A stretch of DNA of 64,000 nucleotides, taken from the NCBI GenBank assembly GCA_033032865.1, contig JAWHQI010000064.1, forward strand, positions 9,858,001 through 9,922,000. Direction: 5' to 3'. The DNA is from Dactylorhiza incarnata. Lineage: Eukaryota; Streptophyta; Magnoliopsida; Asparagales; Orchidaceae. Both the position numbers and the translations under genes were made by a program. A model generated the notes under the pieces. That model made no database searches. It was given only the letters and a program-made list of their open reading frames with translations, and was not told the DNA's origin. This document shows positions 44,155-57,217 of this stretch, piece after piece (the first letter of the stretch is position 1; each line of letters begins with the position of its first letter).

Positions 44155-44385
44155 CACTAGCGTCGGCGGTAACACCTAGCGCCCGGTGCTAGCGATGATT
44201 AGCGCAATTCCTGCAGCATTTTTAGAAAGCGCTAGCGCCAGGCGGTAGCAGATAGCGCAGGCGGTAGTGCGGAGCACAAGAGGCAAGGCGGTGGAGTTTC
44301 CTTGGAATGAAGATACACGCGCATAGAATATTCCCTAATATGGGATAGCGTCGGCGGTAGCGTTAGCGCAGACGCTAGCTCCAAG
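44155..44385. repeat. Cluster of GCGCTAGCGCC-type words in SIRE LTR
   Basis: GCGCTAGCGCC, GGCGGTAGC, TAGCGC and GACGCTAGC recur about fifteen times just upstream of the TATA box, including the 10-bp palindrome GGCGCTAGCGCC-like core near 44230. Confidence 0.75.
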
Positions 44386-44387
44386 GC

Positions 44388-44396
44388 TATAAAAAA
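44388..44396 (+). promoter_or_regulatory. TATA box of SIRE-like LTR
   Basis: TATAAAAAA immediately after the palindromic cluster, followed by a C/T-rich transcribed leader. Confidence 0.5.
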
Positions 44397-45162
44397 GACC
44401 CCTTGGATCCGTCTTCTTCATCCCTCTCCCACTCCCAAATTCCAGAGCTTCGTGCCACATCATATAGATGAAGGTTCAGAGAGATACTCCCAAAAATTCA
44501 TGAAGGCTTAAGGAGATATGTGGAGAAGATTTCAACATGCGTCATCATCGTGACGAAAGACCGCATTGACTACGATCATACTCTGCGGGTCTTCGTCTAC
44601 TTCTCCAAGAGATCCATATAGGGAGTTTTTATATTGTTGTTATTTATTTCACATCTTTTCTTGTAATCGTTTAGTGAATTCGTCTCGTGTTGGCGACTAA
44701 GTCTGGGTAGAACTTAGGGCAGAAATTCGTCTCGTGTTAGCGACTAGGTCTAGGGTGTAGATTTAGGGGGTGCTCGAGGCCATATCCGAGGAAGGATTGG
44801 CTAGAGCGGCTTGAGGCTGTATCCGGGGAAGGATCGGCTAAAACTAACCGGTTCGTGGGGATACGAGTCGGTATAGAAAACAAAAAGAGTCTTTCATATT
44901 TCGCCTTGATTTCTAGCGACATTGAAATCGAATTTTGTAATCAATTTTATTAATAATAATCATGTCTCTCTTTGTGTAATAAAATTAATTTGATCTTCAT
45001 TTCTCTAAATTGATAATCATTTTCTCTTTTATTATAAATCAATTTAAATCTTCGTTTTAAATCTCTATTTCAATCTCTTAGTTTTTCAAGTATTCTAAAA
45101 TATAATATAATTTTTTTAAAATTCTTATGCACCCCCGTCTAAGGGCGCCTACCAATCTAACA

Positions 45163-48093
45163 ATACTATCAATTTTTGTAATTATGTCACTATTATTTGC
45201 ACAAAATACATGTTTAGTTTTTTTTTGGTAAATAATTGTTCAAATCATGCATAATGCATCAACTAAGGCTCTGTTTGGCACGGTGGTGATGGGCATGAAT
45301 ATAGTGGATAATTATTGTTAGAAAAATTTAATTTAAAACAATTATTTCATAATATTTTAACGGTGTCTCTTGTATGATGTTTAAGCTCCACATTAATTTA
45401 TGGGAAAACTGAAAATAAAAAAGGATGGGAACTCCAAAATGTGGAGGGAACACTTTTCATAGAAAATGATGAAAAGGTTTACTTTCACCTTGCCATTACA
45501 ACTTTGGTAAATCCGTATATAGAACTTTTATCTCATCCTTATTTGTTCAAAAAATATAAGGAGAATCTATGAGTCACACACGCGGGCGCGCACACATGCA
45601 CCAAATTTGAATTTTGAGATTTCGGATTTCGAATTTGAGAAATAATTGAATTTAATTATATTAACATATGTACTCAATCCCAATTCCTTTTTAGGGAGCC
45701 TTAGCCAAAAGAGAATACATGATATTTTTGCATAATATATTTATTTATCATGCATATCTAAAGTTTTTTTTTAATTAATTCTCTAAGGTGATCCCTCCGT
45801 TTATTCCTATAGCTGAAAATACATGTTTGATAAACCTCCATTCTTTATTTTAAATACTCCAAAACATCATTTTTAGACTTCAACGACGTCATCGCAGCCC
45901 CCGACCTCCCTCCATTACCGCAACTCTATTCCCACGGCTACTATTCTCAACGCTCCAATTAAACTTTGAAGTCATGGGAGCAATGATTGACAAGGACGGG
46001 AATACGTATAGAATCATGAGCCTCTCCATTTCTGACGAAATGGATAATATCCATTTCACGGTGTTTATGTATTGCGGGATGATCCGACACGTTGAGTAAT
46101 CCTATATTTTTATATATCTTTTTTAATCAAAAAAATTTGCGAGAAAGCGTTTTGCATCATATGCACGTGCAGCTGTCGATATATTAGGGGAGCTTGTGGA
46201 TGAAGATATAGGGCTGAGATGCACGTGCAGGTGTCGGTAATCAGGGAGTACCCTTTCCTTGTAAAGCCGACATCGTCGAAATGATGACTGGCTATTGCCA
46301 TATGCCTGCTTGTACGGCCAACGTTGACCGGGAACCGGAAGTCCTCGCACCAATGGCTGTTCCAAATGCTGTCAGGGCCTGCATAAATTTAATTTTATAA
46401 AACTATGTATTATTGGGGAGAGTGTGGATGAAGATATTGAAGATTCCTTTGGCACTGTTGCGGCGATCGCCGGCGTTGTGATTATGAACTGTCGTTCGTA
46501 AACTATCTCACCTACGAACTCTATCATATTTCATGTTGAAAATTAGTTGTCTTTTAGTGGAGTACTTGTTATGTCAAACACGTATTTTTTGGCCGTGAAG
46601 CTTTTGCCCGAACGGATTCTAAATGCCCAAGTTATATGTCTATACAACGGGAGCTCGAAGAACGAAATCAAATCTAAAAACGGCGATTGACACCTCTCAA
46701 AAAACACACATGATAGACTATATATATATCCAATTAAAGATTTCGTGAAGTTTTGACGGGGCTCCAATTTCGTGCAAGATGACTTTCTTATACTGGTTTC
46801 TAGAGATTTGATTATCTAGCTGATAATCAACACTAACATTAGAGTGGACCCCTTCACAAAACTTACATTTTGTTCTATTCTAAAAAAAAAGCTGGTGATC
46901 TTTAGGATGCAATTCAAATTTTCTTATTGTATAATCCCAATTTTATACACTACAATGTTTCCGTTTTATAGCAATGTTTTTTTGCGGCGTTTTTAAAAAG
47001 CGCGGCCATTAAAATGGTTATCCGCGATGTTTTTTTCTTAAAAAAATGTTTTCTAATAAGTTATGTAGCGAAATATTTGGTTTCGGCAGGAAAGACGGAT
47101 CAAGTTGGGCCGGGGAAAATTTTTAGGAGGCATAAAAGCGTGGTGAATACCTTACTTCTCTGCCCTGTTTTCTTAAGAACGCCGCAATAGCCAATTTAAG
47201 TAGGGTTTGCTTTTGAATTTTTGCTCATTCGCGACATCTTCTAATCTTCTAACCTAGGAGTTGTTGTTAGCCGCCGCTGATAGATATCTCCTCCGTTAGA
47301 TTTGACGACGACGCGCTCCAGTTTCGACCGCCGACGACGGCCTCCTCCTCTTCGCTTCCGCGGATAGATTTTTTGGCGGTCATAACCTTTGTCTTGCCAA
47401 ACATACATTCTAGCTATGATAATTGTGTTTTTGACCAAACTCACCGGAGCAAATAAGCCGCGCCAAACGAGGCCAGAATATGTAAGTCGGCCATAAACTA
47501 AAGAGAATTTGTTCGAGAGACGAGTCTATTGCTCGACAATAATTTAACTATTGTTTGATAAAATATCTCATTTTTCCCTCTGTTTTGTTATCACGCACTG
47601 TAATTTGACGGAAATACCTCCATATAACTGAACATACAACAGGTGCATGATTTTTCGTCTTCACACTTACTCCTTCCAGACACAACTCACGTCTAAGATA
47701 AAAAAAACGGAAGACGGTGAAGCCGCAAAATCACTTTGGTGTGCACGGCACATTTTTCTCTATGTGCACATAAAGGAAGATATATCATGCGCAGTTGTAA
47801 ATTTAACTCCGTTAGATTTAACTCTGTTTTGTTTTATTGCAGTTGTAAATTTTCTGACTGGAATTACAGTTATAAAAATCAGACTGAAATTTAAAAAATT
47901 TTACAACTATAATAAGACTCATGCGCACATAAAGGAAGATGTATCATGCGCACCAAAAAATTTCTCTTTACAAGGATTCTCGACCGTTGAAGGTTACCAC
48001 TCAGCCTGCTACAATTAAAAAAACACAGTAAATCTTTAGACATTAAGTTCCTTGACCTTATTTTCATTTTTAAAGTGTTTTACATTAAAAACA
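45163..48093. other. AT-rich region, no recognised gene
   Basis: Only short frames. A stretch reading GAMIDKDGNTYRIMSLSISDEMDNIHFT at about 45980-46065 is the most protein-like but matches nothing I know. CACTACAATG at 46948 followed by TTTTTGCGGCG...AAGCGCGGCC resembles a CACTA-like left end, without a partner end. Direct copies of CACATAAAGGAAGAT lie at about 47767 and 47925, flanking inverted AGTTGTAAATTT words, suggesting a small MITE-like unit. Confidence 0.35.
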
Positions 48094-48571
48094 GGGCATT
48101 GTTAAAGGCAAGTCAAAAGTGGCTTCCGCACACTAACATAACTTAAAATTTCCATTTAAAATTAGTTTCGATTTTTTTACAGGCAAATCAAAAAACTGTT
48201 ATCCGCACACCACATAACTTAAAATTCTCATCTAAAATTAGTTAAGAAATTTTCTACGAGCAAACCATAAGCCGCACGCCAACGCCGAAAACCCACCCTG
48301 ATTTCATCTCACGCTCAGTCGAAATCTTCTCGCATTCTATAATGATTTGTTTATTCAGTATATGCATGCACAATAAATGTTAATCTACAAAAAAGTGCAA
48401 TAAGATGTACATAATCATCTTCTTATCTTTCAGAAATTTTCAAAGAGTAATATAACATAACAAAAGGCTTTTGAGACTACAGTGTCAGAAAAAAAATTGT
48501 ACATAAAATTTAGTGATCATATTTTACTCGTACATAAATTAACTGTATTTGATTTGCCTTTAACAATGCCC
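48094..48571. mobile_element. Candidate hAT-like MITE (478 bp)
   Basis: GGGCATTGTTAAAGGCAAGT at the left is answered by the inverse, ending GCCTTTAACAATGCCC, at the right. Flanks are TAAAAACA and TAAAAATA, an 8-bp duplication with one mismatch. Inside, an imperfect 75-bp tandem pair (CCGCACAC.A..CATAACTTAAAAT) is visible at 48125-48240. Confidence 0.6.
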
Positions 48572-48806
48572 TAAAAATATTGCGTCCGCGTATCTCTTTT
48601 TGACTGTATTTGTGTTTGTTTTTCTTAAGCTAAAACAACTAGCTCTGATGACTTGTAGAAATGTTAATCGGACCGCTCCATTTTGCTTTTGGCTTGGTGC
48701 TCAATGGATTTGAGTTAAAATTTTACATTGCCACACTAGTAAAGTTTTGGCTAAAAAATGGAACCTATGATCATCGCTAGACCGTGCGCACTATATTGCT
48801 GGCTAT

Positions 48807-49043
48807 CAGGGGCGGATTCACAAATTTCAACAAGAGCGGAACATACATCATCTTCCTCCAGCCATTTTTTTTTTGAACGCCTCCATCTTAATTACCGGCC
48901 ACCGTTTTCTCCTTATCCGGCCACCGTTTTTGACGTATAAATACTTAAAATCCATTGGCTCAACGAGAGGAATCAAATACACTCACCATTTCCACAAAAG
49001 AAAATTGCAGACCCCAACCTACTCACTCTGAGATCCGCCCCTG
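48807..49043. mobile_element. Candidate hAT-like MITE (237 bp)
   Basis: CAGGGGCGGAT at the left and ATCCGCCCCTG at the right form terminal inverted repeats of a kind common in plant hAT MITEs. Flanks CTGGCTAT and CTAGCCAT agree at six of eight bases. Confidence 0.65.
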
Positions 49044-51260
49044 CTAGCCATGAGGACTAAACAAACATTTCTGTCAAAAATGAATAAATATTCGCAGCCG
49101 CTACACACTCTACTATTATCAATTTGACATTTTCTGTCTCTTGAATCAAAAGTGACAATTAGCTTTCTCGCTAGTTTGCTAAAACTTCATCATAATACAA
49201 AGTTGACTCGACAGTGATAATATTACATTTATATAAATGTGTTAAATTAGAGAGTAACAATATTAAATTTGACATATATTTGTATAAAAATGAGATCAAA
49301 TAAATATATAATCTTTAAATTTTGGTTTTATTAAAGTATAACATAGACAATAATTTTGAGTAAAAGCAAAGTAAATGTGTTTTCTTACATGACTAAGCCT
49401 TTTATTTTTTGAGCTTTGATATTTGCAGATCAATTTTGGCTATTCGTACACCAGCTCAAGCCCGAAATCTTGCCTTCCTCGCCGAAATCCCCTCTCCTCA
49501 CGAAAACTCCTATAAACATCGCCCCATCCACCAGATTCTGTCAAATGTACAACGCCTCCTCCCCGTGCTTGTGTCCCTCTCCCTGTTGGTGGCCATATGT
49601 GCTTGTCTCAATTTTCTAAGGATTTGGTTGCTCCAAATCCTTTTTTTCTTGCATAAAGCAGGGGCTTCACAAATCTCCCAAATTTTTTGTAAGGATTTGG
49701 TTGCTCCAAATACTTTTTTTTGTTCTTGCATACTTTCAAAATTATGATCTTTGATGGTTCATTATATGTTTCAGAGGTGGGTTCTAATCTCATTACCCAA
49801 AAATCGCCATTCTGACAAAGTTATCCTCCACTAACAGAAAAGTAAAAAAAGATTTATTTCACAAACAAAGAAATGATTAAGATTGTAATTCTTTGTGGTT
49901 GATAAATGCTCAAATGACGCTTATTCCATTCATTAAAAAGATTTTTAAGTATGTTTGTGGTTGCTAAATGTTTGCCCGGAAAGCCCGCGATCTAGTCTTT
50001 ACAGTGCAAAATGGCGGTCTCCGCGGTCTTCTAATTTTGTGATCGCCCAGATCGCCTGCCATCAGCCCAGCCGGATTTTTCCAAGTTCCAAACAGTCGAA
50101 GCCGCTCGAGATCGCAAGTCCAAGCGGTCTGGGCATCTCCTGTATTTTTACTATTTGTACCCAATTTCACTGCCCCGGCTCTCCTGTACCCCGGGTAGCC
50201 CGTAGTTTTTCAGTTCTGCCCGTTTGGGCAGCCCCCTCGTCTATAAATAGAGGGGTAGGGGTACCGAAAAAAGACTTTTGCTCCGAGGCTCCAGCTTACA
50301 ACCTGTGTAAGCGGTCTCATTTCTTCGTGATCGTTTCTCTTTGTTCCAGCATCTTCTTAGTAACCTGCACTTCGCAGTTTTCTCACATCCCCCTTTAGTG
50401 TGAATTTTGGAGGTATCATTTTTGGCACCAACACTAAATACTGATTTAATGTAGTAGATAAACTAACTAGGTTAGCATATTGGCTATAATTCATAACATG
50501 TTTTGGATTTACTTATTTTTGCACGTGTTTTATCGTGTTGGCTGCTAATGCAATTTAGAAGTTAGCAGATGAACATATGTCGTAATTTATTGAGAATAGT
50601 GATTAGGTTTTAATTTGTACTTTAAAATGCTTAGGATTTCTACTTTGTCGTTGTATTTGAAAGTTATAACTAATTAAGATATTTTTTCAGCTTTGAAGAA
50701 CAGAGAATGACGAGCTCATTAGTCTCCAAATAACATATTTAAGTATAATTATAATTCTGTGATCTAGCTGCAAATAACTATATAAAGAAAATATGAAAAT
50801 ATCAAAGCCATGGTTTTGTACAATTTTGCAATAGTGGTTTACAAAAAAAATCACTAGGCCTGCTCAGGCCCGGCCTGTCAAAAGACCGGCTAGGCCCTGG
50901 ACAAGTCTTGGGAAGCCTAACAAGACCCCCCTTTTAAAATAAAATTTTGACAATAATGTTATAAGAATATTAATATTTATATCTGTTGCAGGTCACTCGA
51001 CGCTCTGATAGACCGGTCTAATTGAACCACATTAGCTCGAGAGCGAGCCGAACGCGTAAACAGTCAATGAGAGAATTAATAAATGACAAGAAGAATTTTT
51101 ATCGTAGAAAACAAGGAAAGGGTGGAAAACCACGCGGTTGGAGCTGTGCCGACCAAATTCCATTATTTGTTGGTTTGTTACAATTGAAAGCTAAAAACTC
51201 GAGCGCGACAGACCGCTGCTCGTTTCAATGGTAATAGAGAGAAAACTTCGAGGGTGACAG
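49044..51260. other. Non-coding region with LTR-promoter-like segment
   Basis: AAGGATTTGGTTGCTCCAAAT occurs twice (about 49617 and 49691). At about 50230-50245 GTCTATAAATAGAGGGG is a strong TATA context with a GC-rich upstream part, as in an LTR or pararetrovirus-like promoter, but no ends or reading frames are visible. No gene recognised. Confidence 0.35.
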
Positions 51261-51529
51261 TGTAACATCCTTATTCCTTCCAGACCCCCTTGGGTTGGGG
51301 TTAGGGTTGGAGTTGTGAGTAGAGGTCATGGTATGACCTTAGGTCAACTTGAATTTAGTGTTCGAACAAAAAATGTAGCAGGTCCACACTTGCTCAAGCT
51401 GGAGAAGGAGAGGGGAAACTGCTGGGTGGTCGGTTACTTTGAGCCATGGGTGAAGGAGTGAGAGAGGAGAAAAAAAAGATGGCCGCGAGTAGGAAAGAGG
51501 TCGCCCAGGGAGATGGGAGCTGAAGGATT
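51261..51529 (+). repeat. 5' piece of a gypsy LTR (TGTAACATCC start)
   Basis: Starts TGTAACATCCTTATTCC, a start typical of chromovirus LTRs, and is cut where the SIRE LTR piece begins. Confidence 0.4.
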
Positions 51530-51873
51530 TGTTGGATCGGTCGGCGCCCTTAGAGGAGGGGGGGGGGGGTGAATAAGGGTTCTCAAAAACTTAAGATTAT
51601 ATTTAGAAAACTTTGAAATATTGCAAGATTAATACAATGAGAAATCAAGTAAAACAATAATGAAGAGACATGCTTTATTAATATCAAATAATGTTTTACA
51701 AAATCTGATTTCTATGACGCTAGAAATCGGAGTAGACTAATAAAAATTCTTTTTCGTTTTCTATACCGACTCGTATCCCCACAAACCGGTTGGCTTTAGC
51801 CTTCTCCTCCCCGGATTCGGCCTCAAGCCGCTCTAGCCAATCCTTCCCCGGATTCGGCCTCGAGCACCCCCCT
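51530..51873 (-). repeat. Partial SIRE-like LTR, reversed
   Basis: TGTTGGATCGGTCGGCGCCC is the inverse of the SIRE LTR end. The rest matches the inverse of about 44765-45162 (CCCCACAAACCGGTT, CCCCGGATTCGGCCTC). The 5' two thirds of the LTR are missing. Contains a G12 run. Confidence 0.7.
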
Positions 51874-54800
51874 TGTAACATCCTGATTCGAGCTAGACAC
51901 CTTGTGCGCGTTTTTGAGTCACGCGAGTTGACTCGGGCTCGGGGTGTACTGAGGGCCAGGCTTGCACCTGAGCCGGGGAAGTGCACTCGACGAATGCGGC
52001 GAGTACCAGTTCTATTCTTTGTCCCGATGTTTGCTGTATCGGGATCCGAGCCGTCCGGAGAGCATAACTTATGCGATAAAACTCGAAGGAGGCGTACCGC
52101 CCCGAAGGAATTATAGTACGTACGTTAGCTTAAATAACGTGGTCTGCGAATAACATATTTATCCAAAACGGTGAAATCGAGCAAACGACCTTGGAATTCA
52201 CCCCAGTCAGTTTTGTTAGACTCGTGAAGCCTATACGAGTTAACGAAACTGTCCGCGCTCGATTCTGATGAGAATCGGCGAAATTATAATGTGGTATGCG
52301 AATATCGTATTTATCCACGTTTGTGAAATCGAGCAAACTATCTCGCAATTGACCTCATTCAGTCTTGTTAGACTCGTAATAATTGTACGAGTTCAACGAA
52401 TCTATCCGTTCGCGATTCCGACGTCTTTTGGACAGTTTTTACCGTTTAAGTCAAATTAGACCGTATACGCTACGGGGAGCATAAAACGAGCAAACGAATT
52501 CGGAATTGATCTCGGATCGTCCTGGTGGATGCGTGTTAGCAAGACGCTCGAAATGAGCCCGTCAGGGGCAAATTCCGAGTTCTCAAGAGAGAGATATACG
52601 CATTTGAATATTAAGAGTCAAGTTTTAAATGATAATAATAATAATAATTATTAGGCAAAATACTCAAATTGGTCCCTTAAATTTGGGCCTAGTTTCAAAA
52701 AGGTCCTTTAATTTTCATTTGCTTCAAATAGGTCCCTTTACTTCTGATCTGATTTCAAAAAGGTCCTTTAATTTTCATTTGCTTCAAATTGGTCCTTTAA
52801 CTTTGATTCTTGTTTCAAATTGATCATTTAATTTTCATTTATTTCAAATTGCTCCCTTAACTTTATATTTTATTTCAAATAAGTTCATAAGCTACCACTA
52901 TTCATATTACTAATCATGACGAGATATTTATGTGGTGTTGATAAATCGCTTATATACATGATAAAATATTTTTTAGTAATTATCTAATAAAAATAATTAT
53001 TATTTTTCTAATTTATAATTTTTCAAATTAATTTTTCTCAACACACTGTAAATTTATATCCATTTATTAAAAATATATAGCAAATATTAGGAATTATAAA
53101 AGTCAGCACGTCATTGAAATATTAAAAATAATGAATTTTTTTTATAACGTAGCCTTCTCGATGACACTTATTTATACTAACTATTATATATTTTATATAT
53201 TTTTGTGGAAATAAGTGTCACATAGATTGTTACATTTTAAATTTCTTTCATTTTTTTATATTTCAATTTTATGATGAGTTTTACAATTCCTATTTTTTGT
53301 TTTTTATTTCTAATAAATAAATATAAATTTATATTATGTTAACAAAAATAATTTATAAAATTATAAAATAGAAAAAATAATTATTATTTTTATGAGATAA
53401 TTACAAAAAAATAGTTTATCCGCGCATAAACGATTCGTCAATGTTTCGTTAGTAACTAGTAATCTGAATAAATGTGGTTTATAAACTTATTTAAAATAAA
53501 GTATAAAGGTAAGAGATTAATTTGAAACAAATGAAAAATTAAAGGACCTATTTGAAACAATGTCTAAAGTTAAGGGACCAATTTAAAGTAAATGAAAATC
53601 AAAGGACCTATTTGAAACTCAGTCAAAAGTTAAGGGACCTATTTGAAGCAAATGAAAATTAAAGGACATATTTGAAACTTGACCCAAAGTTAAGGGACCA
53701 ATTTGAGTATTTTGCCTAATTATTATTATTATTAACTTGTATGTATACATTTGCACGGGAAGCCTAGGTTAGAAAATCAGAAACCCCCCCACTACCGTTC
53801 TTCCTCCCAGCTACCCGACGGCGGAAGAAAACGAACCCCCTCGGTAGCTCCTTTTCCTCAGGGCTCCGGCGCAACTCCTCGCAGCTCCGACCACTTCTAC
53901 TCCGGTGATCTCCTCCGCCATGGCCACGAGCTATTCTTCCAAGTCGAGCAGCTTTCTCTCCTTACGGATCCATGGCCGGCCACCACGATGCCGCCGCGAA
54001 GGACAAGATCCACGACTATTGAGGTGACTTCCTACCCTCTCCCTTGGTGCTAGATCGTAGATCCAAAACTAGGAGAGATGTTGAGCTCAAAAGAGCTTGG
54101 CTTGTAAGTTAATGGAGTTTCCATAGGGAAGACCAAGCCGGATCTTTCGTTGTAGGGCACCGCTTGCCGTGAAAGTTCCGTCAATCATTTCTTCTCCTCA
54201 ATACGAAGGGATAAGATTTGATTTCGTAAAAATTGATGGTCTCATGAAGAAGTATGAGAGGAGAGAACCTAGGGTTTCAATAAAAATGTAGAAATTATAA
54301 GTTAGGGTTTTCTGATTTCAGTTGGAGAGGAGGAAGATGAAGTGTACTCTTATAATATGTTAAAACTCTTTGTCGGAAGTGTTATACGCAACCAAATAGG
54401 CAGATTAGGGGTGCATCTAGGTTCAAGCCAACTTTCAGGCATGATCCCCCTAGAATTAGTTGTTGGCCCAAACATAAATGATGTAGCCCTTGGAAAGAGC
54501 TTTCCAACGATAGGTTACACATTTTCTGGGGTGACCTGTAGTTCCCTAAAAGTCCAGTCGAATGGACTATCCAGAGAGCTGAATTGTGTTATTGTTCTCT
54601 GTTTTCTGCCCAGTTTTACACAACTGACTTCAGGTCCAATTTTATGCATTAAATACTTAGATCTGGGTCACGGGCTCAACGTAAGAGTTGTAGCCATTGC
54701 TCTTAGCTTTCCAAAATGGGGTAGCACATAATTCTTGGATAAGTATAGCTCCCAGAATGTCAGTTTTAGTAAACAGTGTCATTATGTTCATGGTTTCAAT

Positions 54801-54885
54801 AATTGGTGGAGATCTCTTAATTTATTGATCCAATGCACATAAAAATTGGTGGAGATATTCTTTATATAGTTGTGATTAGTCCTGT
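51874..54885 (+). repeat. Old gypsy-type LTR or element, split by MULE and Tekay insertions
   Basis: Starts TGTAACATCCTGATTCGAGC. A tandem pair of about 148 bp (GTGGT.TGCGAATA..., GAAATCGAGCAAAC, TTGTTAGACTCGT) lies at 52136-52430. After the MULE the sequence continues with a C/T-rich leader-like part and AAAGAGCTTTCCAACGATAG near 54490, a phrase frequent in gypsy LTRs. The continuation lies beyond the Tekay element, outside the window. No coding region. Confidence 0.45.
52654..53716. mobile_element. MULE-type MITE with long inverted repeats
   Basis: GGCAAAATACTCAAATTGG at the left and its inverse at the right, flanked by perfect 9-bp duplications TAATTATTA (52645-52653 and 53717-53725), the duplication size of Mutator-like elements. 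Each arm is about 240 bp and itself made of degenerate units (GGTCC.TTAA.TTT, CATTTGCTTCAAAT). The AT-rich centre has no transposase. 1,063 bp. Confidence 0.9.
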
Positions 54886-56977
54886 TGTAAGACCCCAAAT
54901 TAGGAAGGTAAATTTCTAGAGTTCTTAACGTTGTCGCCCGGCGATAGCGTTGTCGGGTGGCGGCTAACGCTGGCGACAAGGTGACTGGGGTCATGCAGCA
55001 GTGTCGCTGGCTGGTCAAAGTCGGTTCATAACGCTGTCGCCCAGGCGACAGTGGCTGTCGCCCGGCGATAGCTCAAAGTTGGACTTTGTGGCCGAAATCA
55101 AGGGCATTGATTGCTTATTGACTTTGGGGGCTGGTTTTGGCTTGGGAGGCTCGGTGGCAGCTTAGAAGGCCGAAAATCCTCCTCTTTTCATTATTTCCTT
55201 AAGGCTTTATTTTGGAGAGAGAGAGAGAGAGAAGCTTGGAGAAGAAGAAGGAATAGTAAACCCTAGCTTGGAGCTTGGGTTTGGAGGAGCTACACTCATC
55301 CAATCCCTTCAACATTGGTGGCTACGCGTAGAGGAGGGCAAGGCGCTCCTTTTCATCCGTGCCAAAAGTCGAGACATGGGCTCAAAGCGGCGTTTAAGGG
55401 TAACGAACTCTTCTAACCCCATTTGGACATGTTCTAGTCCTTTCCCATGCCTCGTTGAGGCACCTACCCAAAAGGGTGAGGTTGTGGCCTCCGACGGGTC
55501 GATTTGTGATATCCCCGTCAAAGCTTGCATTCATGTAGAGTCCACGCGTGAGATGGACGTAGGCGCGCTGTGTGAAGCCCATCCGAGACGGTTCGTCCGG
55601 ATTGGTGATACTTTTTGGTATTGTGTGTGCCGGGGAAAAACCCCGTGTTGTTATACTTGCCTCGTAGGGCTAAAGGGTGATACGCATGCGCAGCAACGCC
55701 CGGGGGTGTGCCCCGGGGAGCACCTGAAGTTAAAAGACAGAAATGGAGTTCTGTCCAGCTGTCGCTGGCGCGACAGTGACTGTCGCCTGGGCGACAGCTC
55801 CCCAGAATTGGGTTTTGGTGAATTTGGGTGTTCTGAGGCAGTGGGAGTGCTACTGCATGTGCAGCAATGCCTGGGGGTGTGCCCCGGGAAGCACCCACAA
55901 CTAGAAGCCAAATTAGGGTTTGTGCACTGTCGCTGGCGACAGTGAATGTCGCCTGGGCGACAGCTTCCCAGACTGAGTTCTGGTGATGTTGTTGTGCCCA
56001 CCTGTTGAGGGGACCTGAGGCCGGTGTACCCGACCTGTGGGGGTGTCCTGGTGGATGACTTAGCGGCCCGTGGAGCCGTCTAATTGAGAATACCTGGGCT
56101 GAAGGGACGCCATACCCGCTTTTCGTGTTGTACAACGAGAGCTGTGAACAACGGGCATTTGGGAACCTGAAACCGCACCATTGCAGCACCTGATTAGTAA
56201 GCCTCGTTCAGCATGTCGGGAGGCAATGGGACAGAGTCTTCAGACTACGTTATGTTCACAATTAAAGCACGGAGGACCCTGGTATTCGGGCCGCCGACTT
56301 TAGCCTCGAAGGGCAAAGCCATCAAGAGTGGATGGTGGTGGAAGGCGTAGTACACCAAAGAGTGCCTGAATGCACGAGACGTGGAGGCCATTCCCACGTT
56401 TGTGTTGTTGCATATGTATGAAATGTTGTGGGCTTTGCTAGTCGCACTCTTATATATATATATGCTGTTGAGACTGTTTTGTAGGGACGTTTAGAACTGC
56501 CACCCCCTCGAAGGGGTGGGGTCGTTATAACTTGGTCAGCTTTAGCTGACCGTTGCCCTGTTTTGCCACCGTCTTTGGTGGGCTTGTTGTACAGGAGCTG
56601 GACCGAGCGGGACCTTGGTGGGCTGAAGCCCCTGCGCTGCTGCAGCCCTTGAAGGCCTTTTGTACTTTCTTCTATTTTCATGTATGGTCGGCCTGCGCGC
56701 CGATGTTGGTAAACTGTAAGGCCGTCGTGCCTCTTTTGTGTGTTGTAAAACATTTTATTCCAAGTTAATAGAAGTGGACATACCCGAGTTCGGGTCTTGT
56801 GGTTTATAATTCTGTCTCTCTCTTTTACTTCCGCATAGAATGCTCTGAGTTAGGCTTCGTGGTATAGTGTCGTTGCATATTCAATTAAGTGACGTTTCCA
56901 TTTGTTTTGTAGTATATGGCGTGGGGCCCCGGCCGGACCTTCTGCAATATGCTTCAGCAACGGATGGGGGTGTTACA
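54886..56977 (+). repeat. 5' LTR of the Tekay element (2,092 bp)
   Basis: TGTAAGACCCC...GGGTGTTACA. Contains palindromic GTCGCC.GGCGAC clusters (54930-55075 and 55755-55970), a GA microsatellite (about 55217) and a (TA)n tract (56450-56462). It lacks a stretch of about 21 bp of the first palindrome cluster present in the 3' LTR. Confidence 0.95.
54930..55075. repeat. Palindrome cluster GTCGCCCAGGCGAC in Tekay LTR
   Basis: CTGTCGCCCAGGCGACAG and its shorter forms (GTCGCCCGGCGATAG, GCTGGCGACAAG) recur, with a second group at 55755-55970 (CTGTCGCTGGCGCGACAG, CTGTCGCCTGGGCGACAG). The 3' LTR holds the same groups at 61917-62075 and 62762-62975. Confidence 0.9.
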
Positions 56978-56980
56978 AAT

Positions 56981-56990
56981 TGGTATCAGC
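56981..56990 (+). other. Primer-binding site, initiator Met tRNA type
   Basis: TGGTATCAGC three bases after the LTR; the first nine bases match the usual plant initiator-Met primer site. Confidence 0.75.
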
Positions 56991-57217
56991 TTCTAAGGTT
57001 CTGTATCCTTCTACGGAATTCGTGGACGAATTCTTTTAAGGGGTGGTGAGCACGTGTGTGCGCTACCGTTGAGACGTAAAATAAACCCAAAAATGTCCAC
57101 TTAGGAATAAAATGTAACAACAAACCAACAATAATTGCATGATTTTGGAACCTGAGCGTTCCTTTTGTTGTTAGTTGCGACTGTGCTGTCGCCTAACTAT
57201 GTGTTGCACTTTTGTAG

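Larger units (their letters stand above)
44017..45162 (+). repeat. LTR of SIRE-like Ty1/copia element (1,146 bp)
   Basis: TGTTGGAACATGG...CTAAGGGCGCC...CTAACA. It includes a cluster of AGCGCTAGCGCC/GGCGGTAGC words (44155-44385), TATAAAAAA at 44388-44396 and a tandem CGTCTCGTGTTGGCGACTA pair (about 44671 and 44729). A purine tract precedes it, so it is the 3' LTR. A related partial LTR lies on the minus strand at 51530-51873. Confidence 0.8.

Noticed and set aside
46948..47180. A complete second CACTA element
   Set aside because: A CACTACAATG start is present but no matching TTGTAGTG end or target duplication was found downstream.
50230..50245. Promoter of an endogenous pararetrovirus or complete LTR
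   Set aside because: Only a TATA context is visible; no LTR ends, primer site or viral reading frame can be shown.
45163..51260. A host gene in the least repetitive part of the window
   Set aside because: Only short frames without recognisable domains or consistent splice structure; MITE ends and LTR-like pieces explain parts of it.
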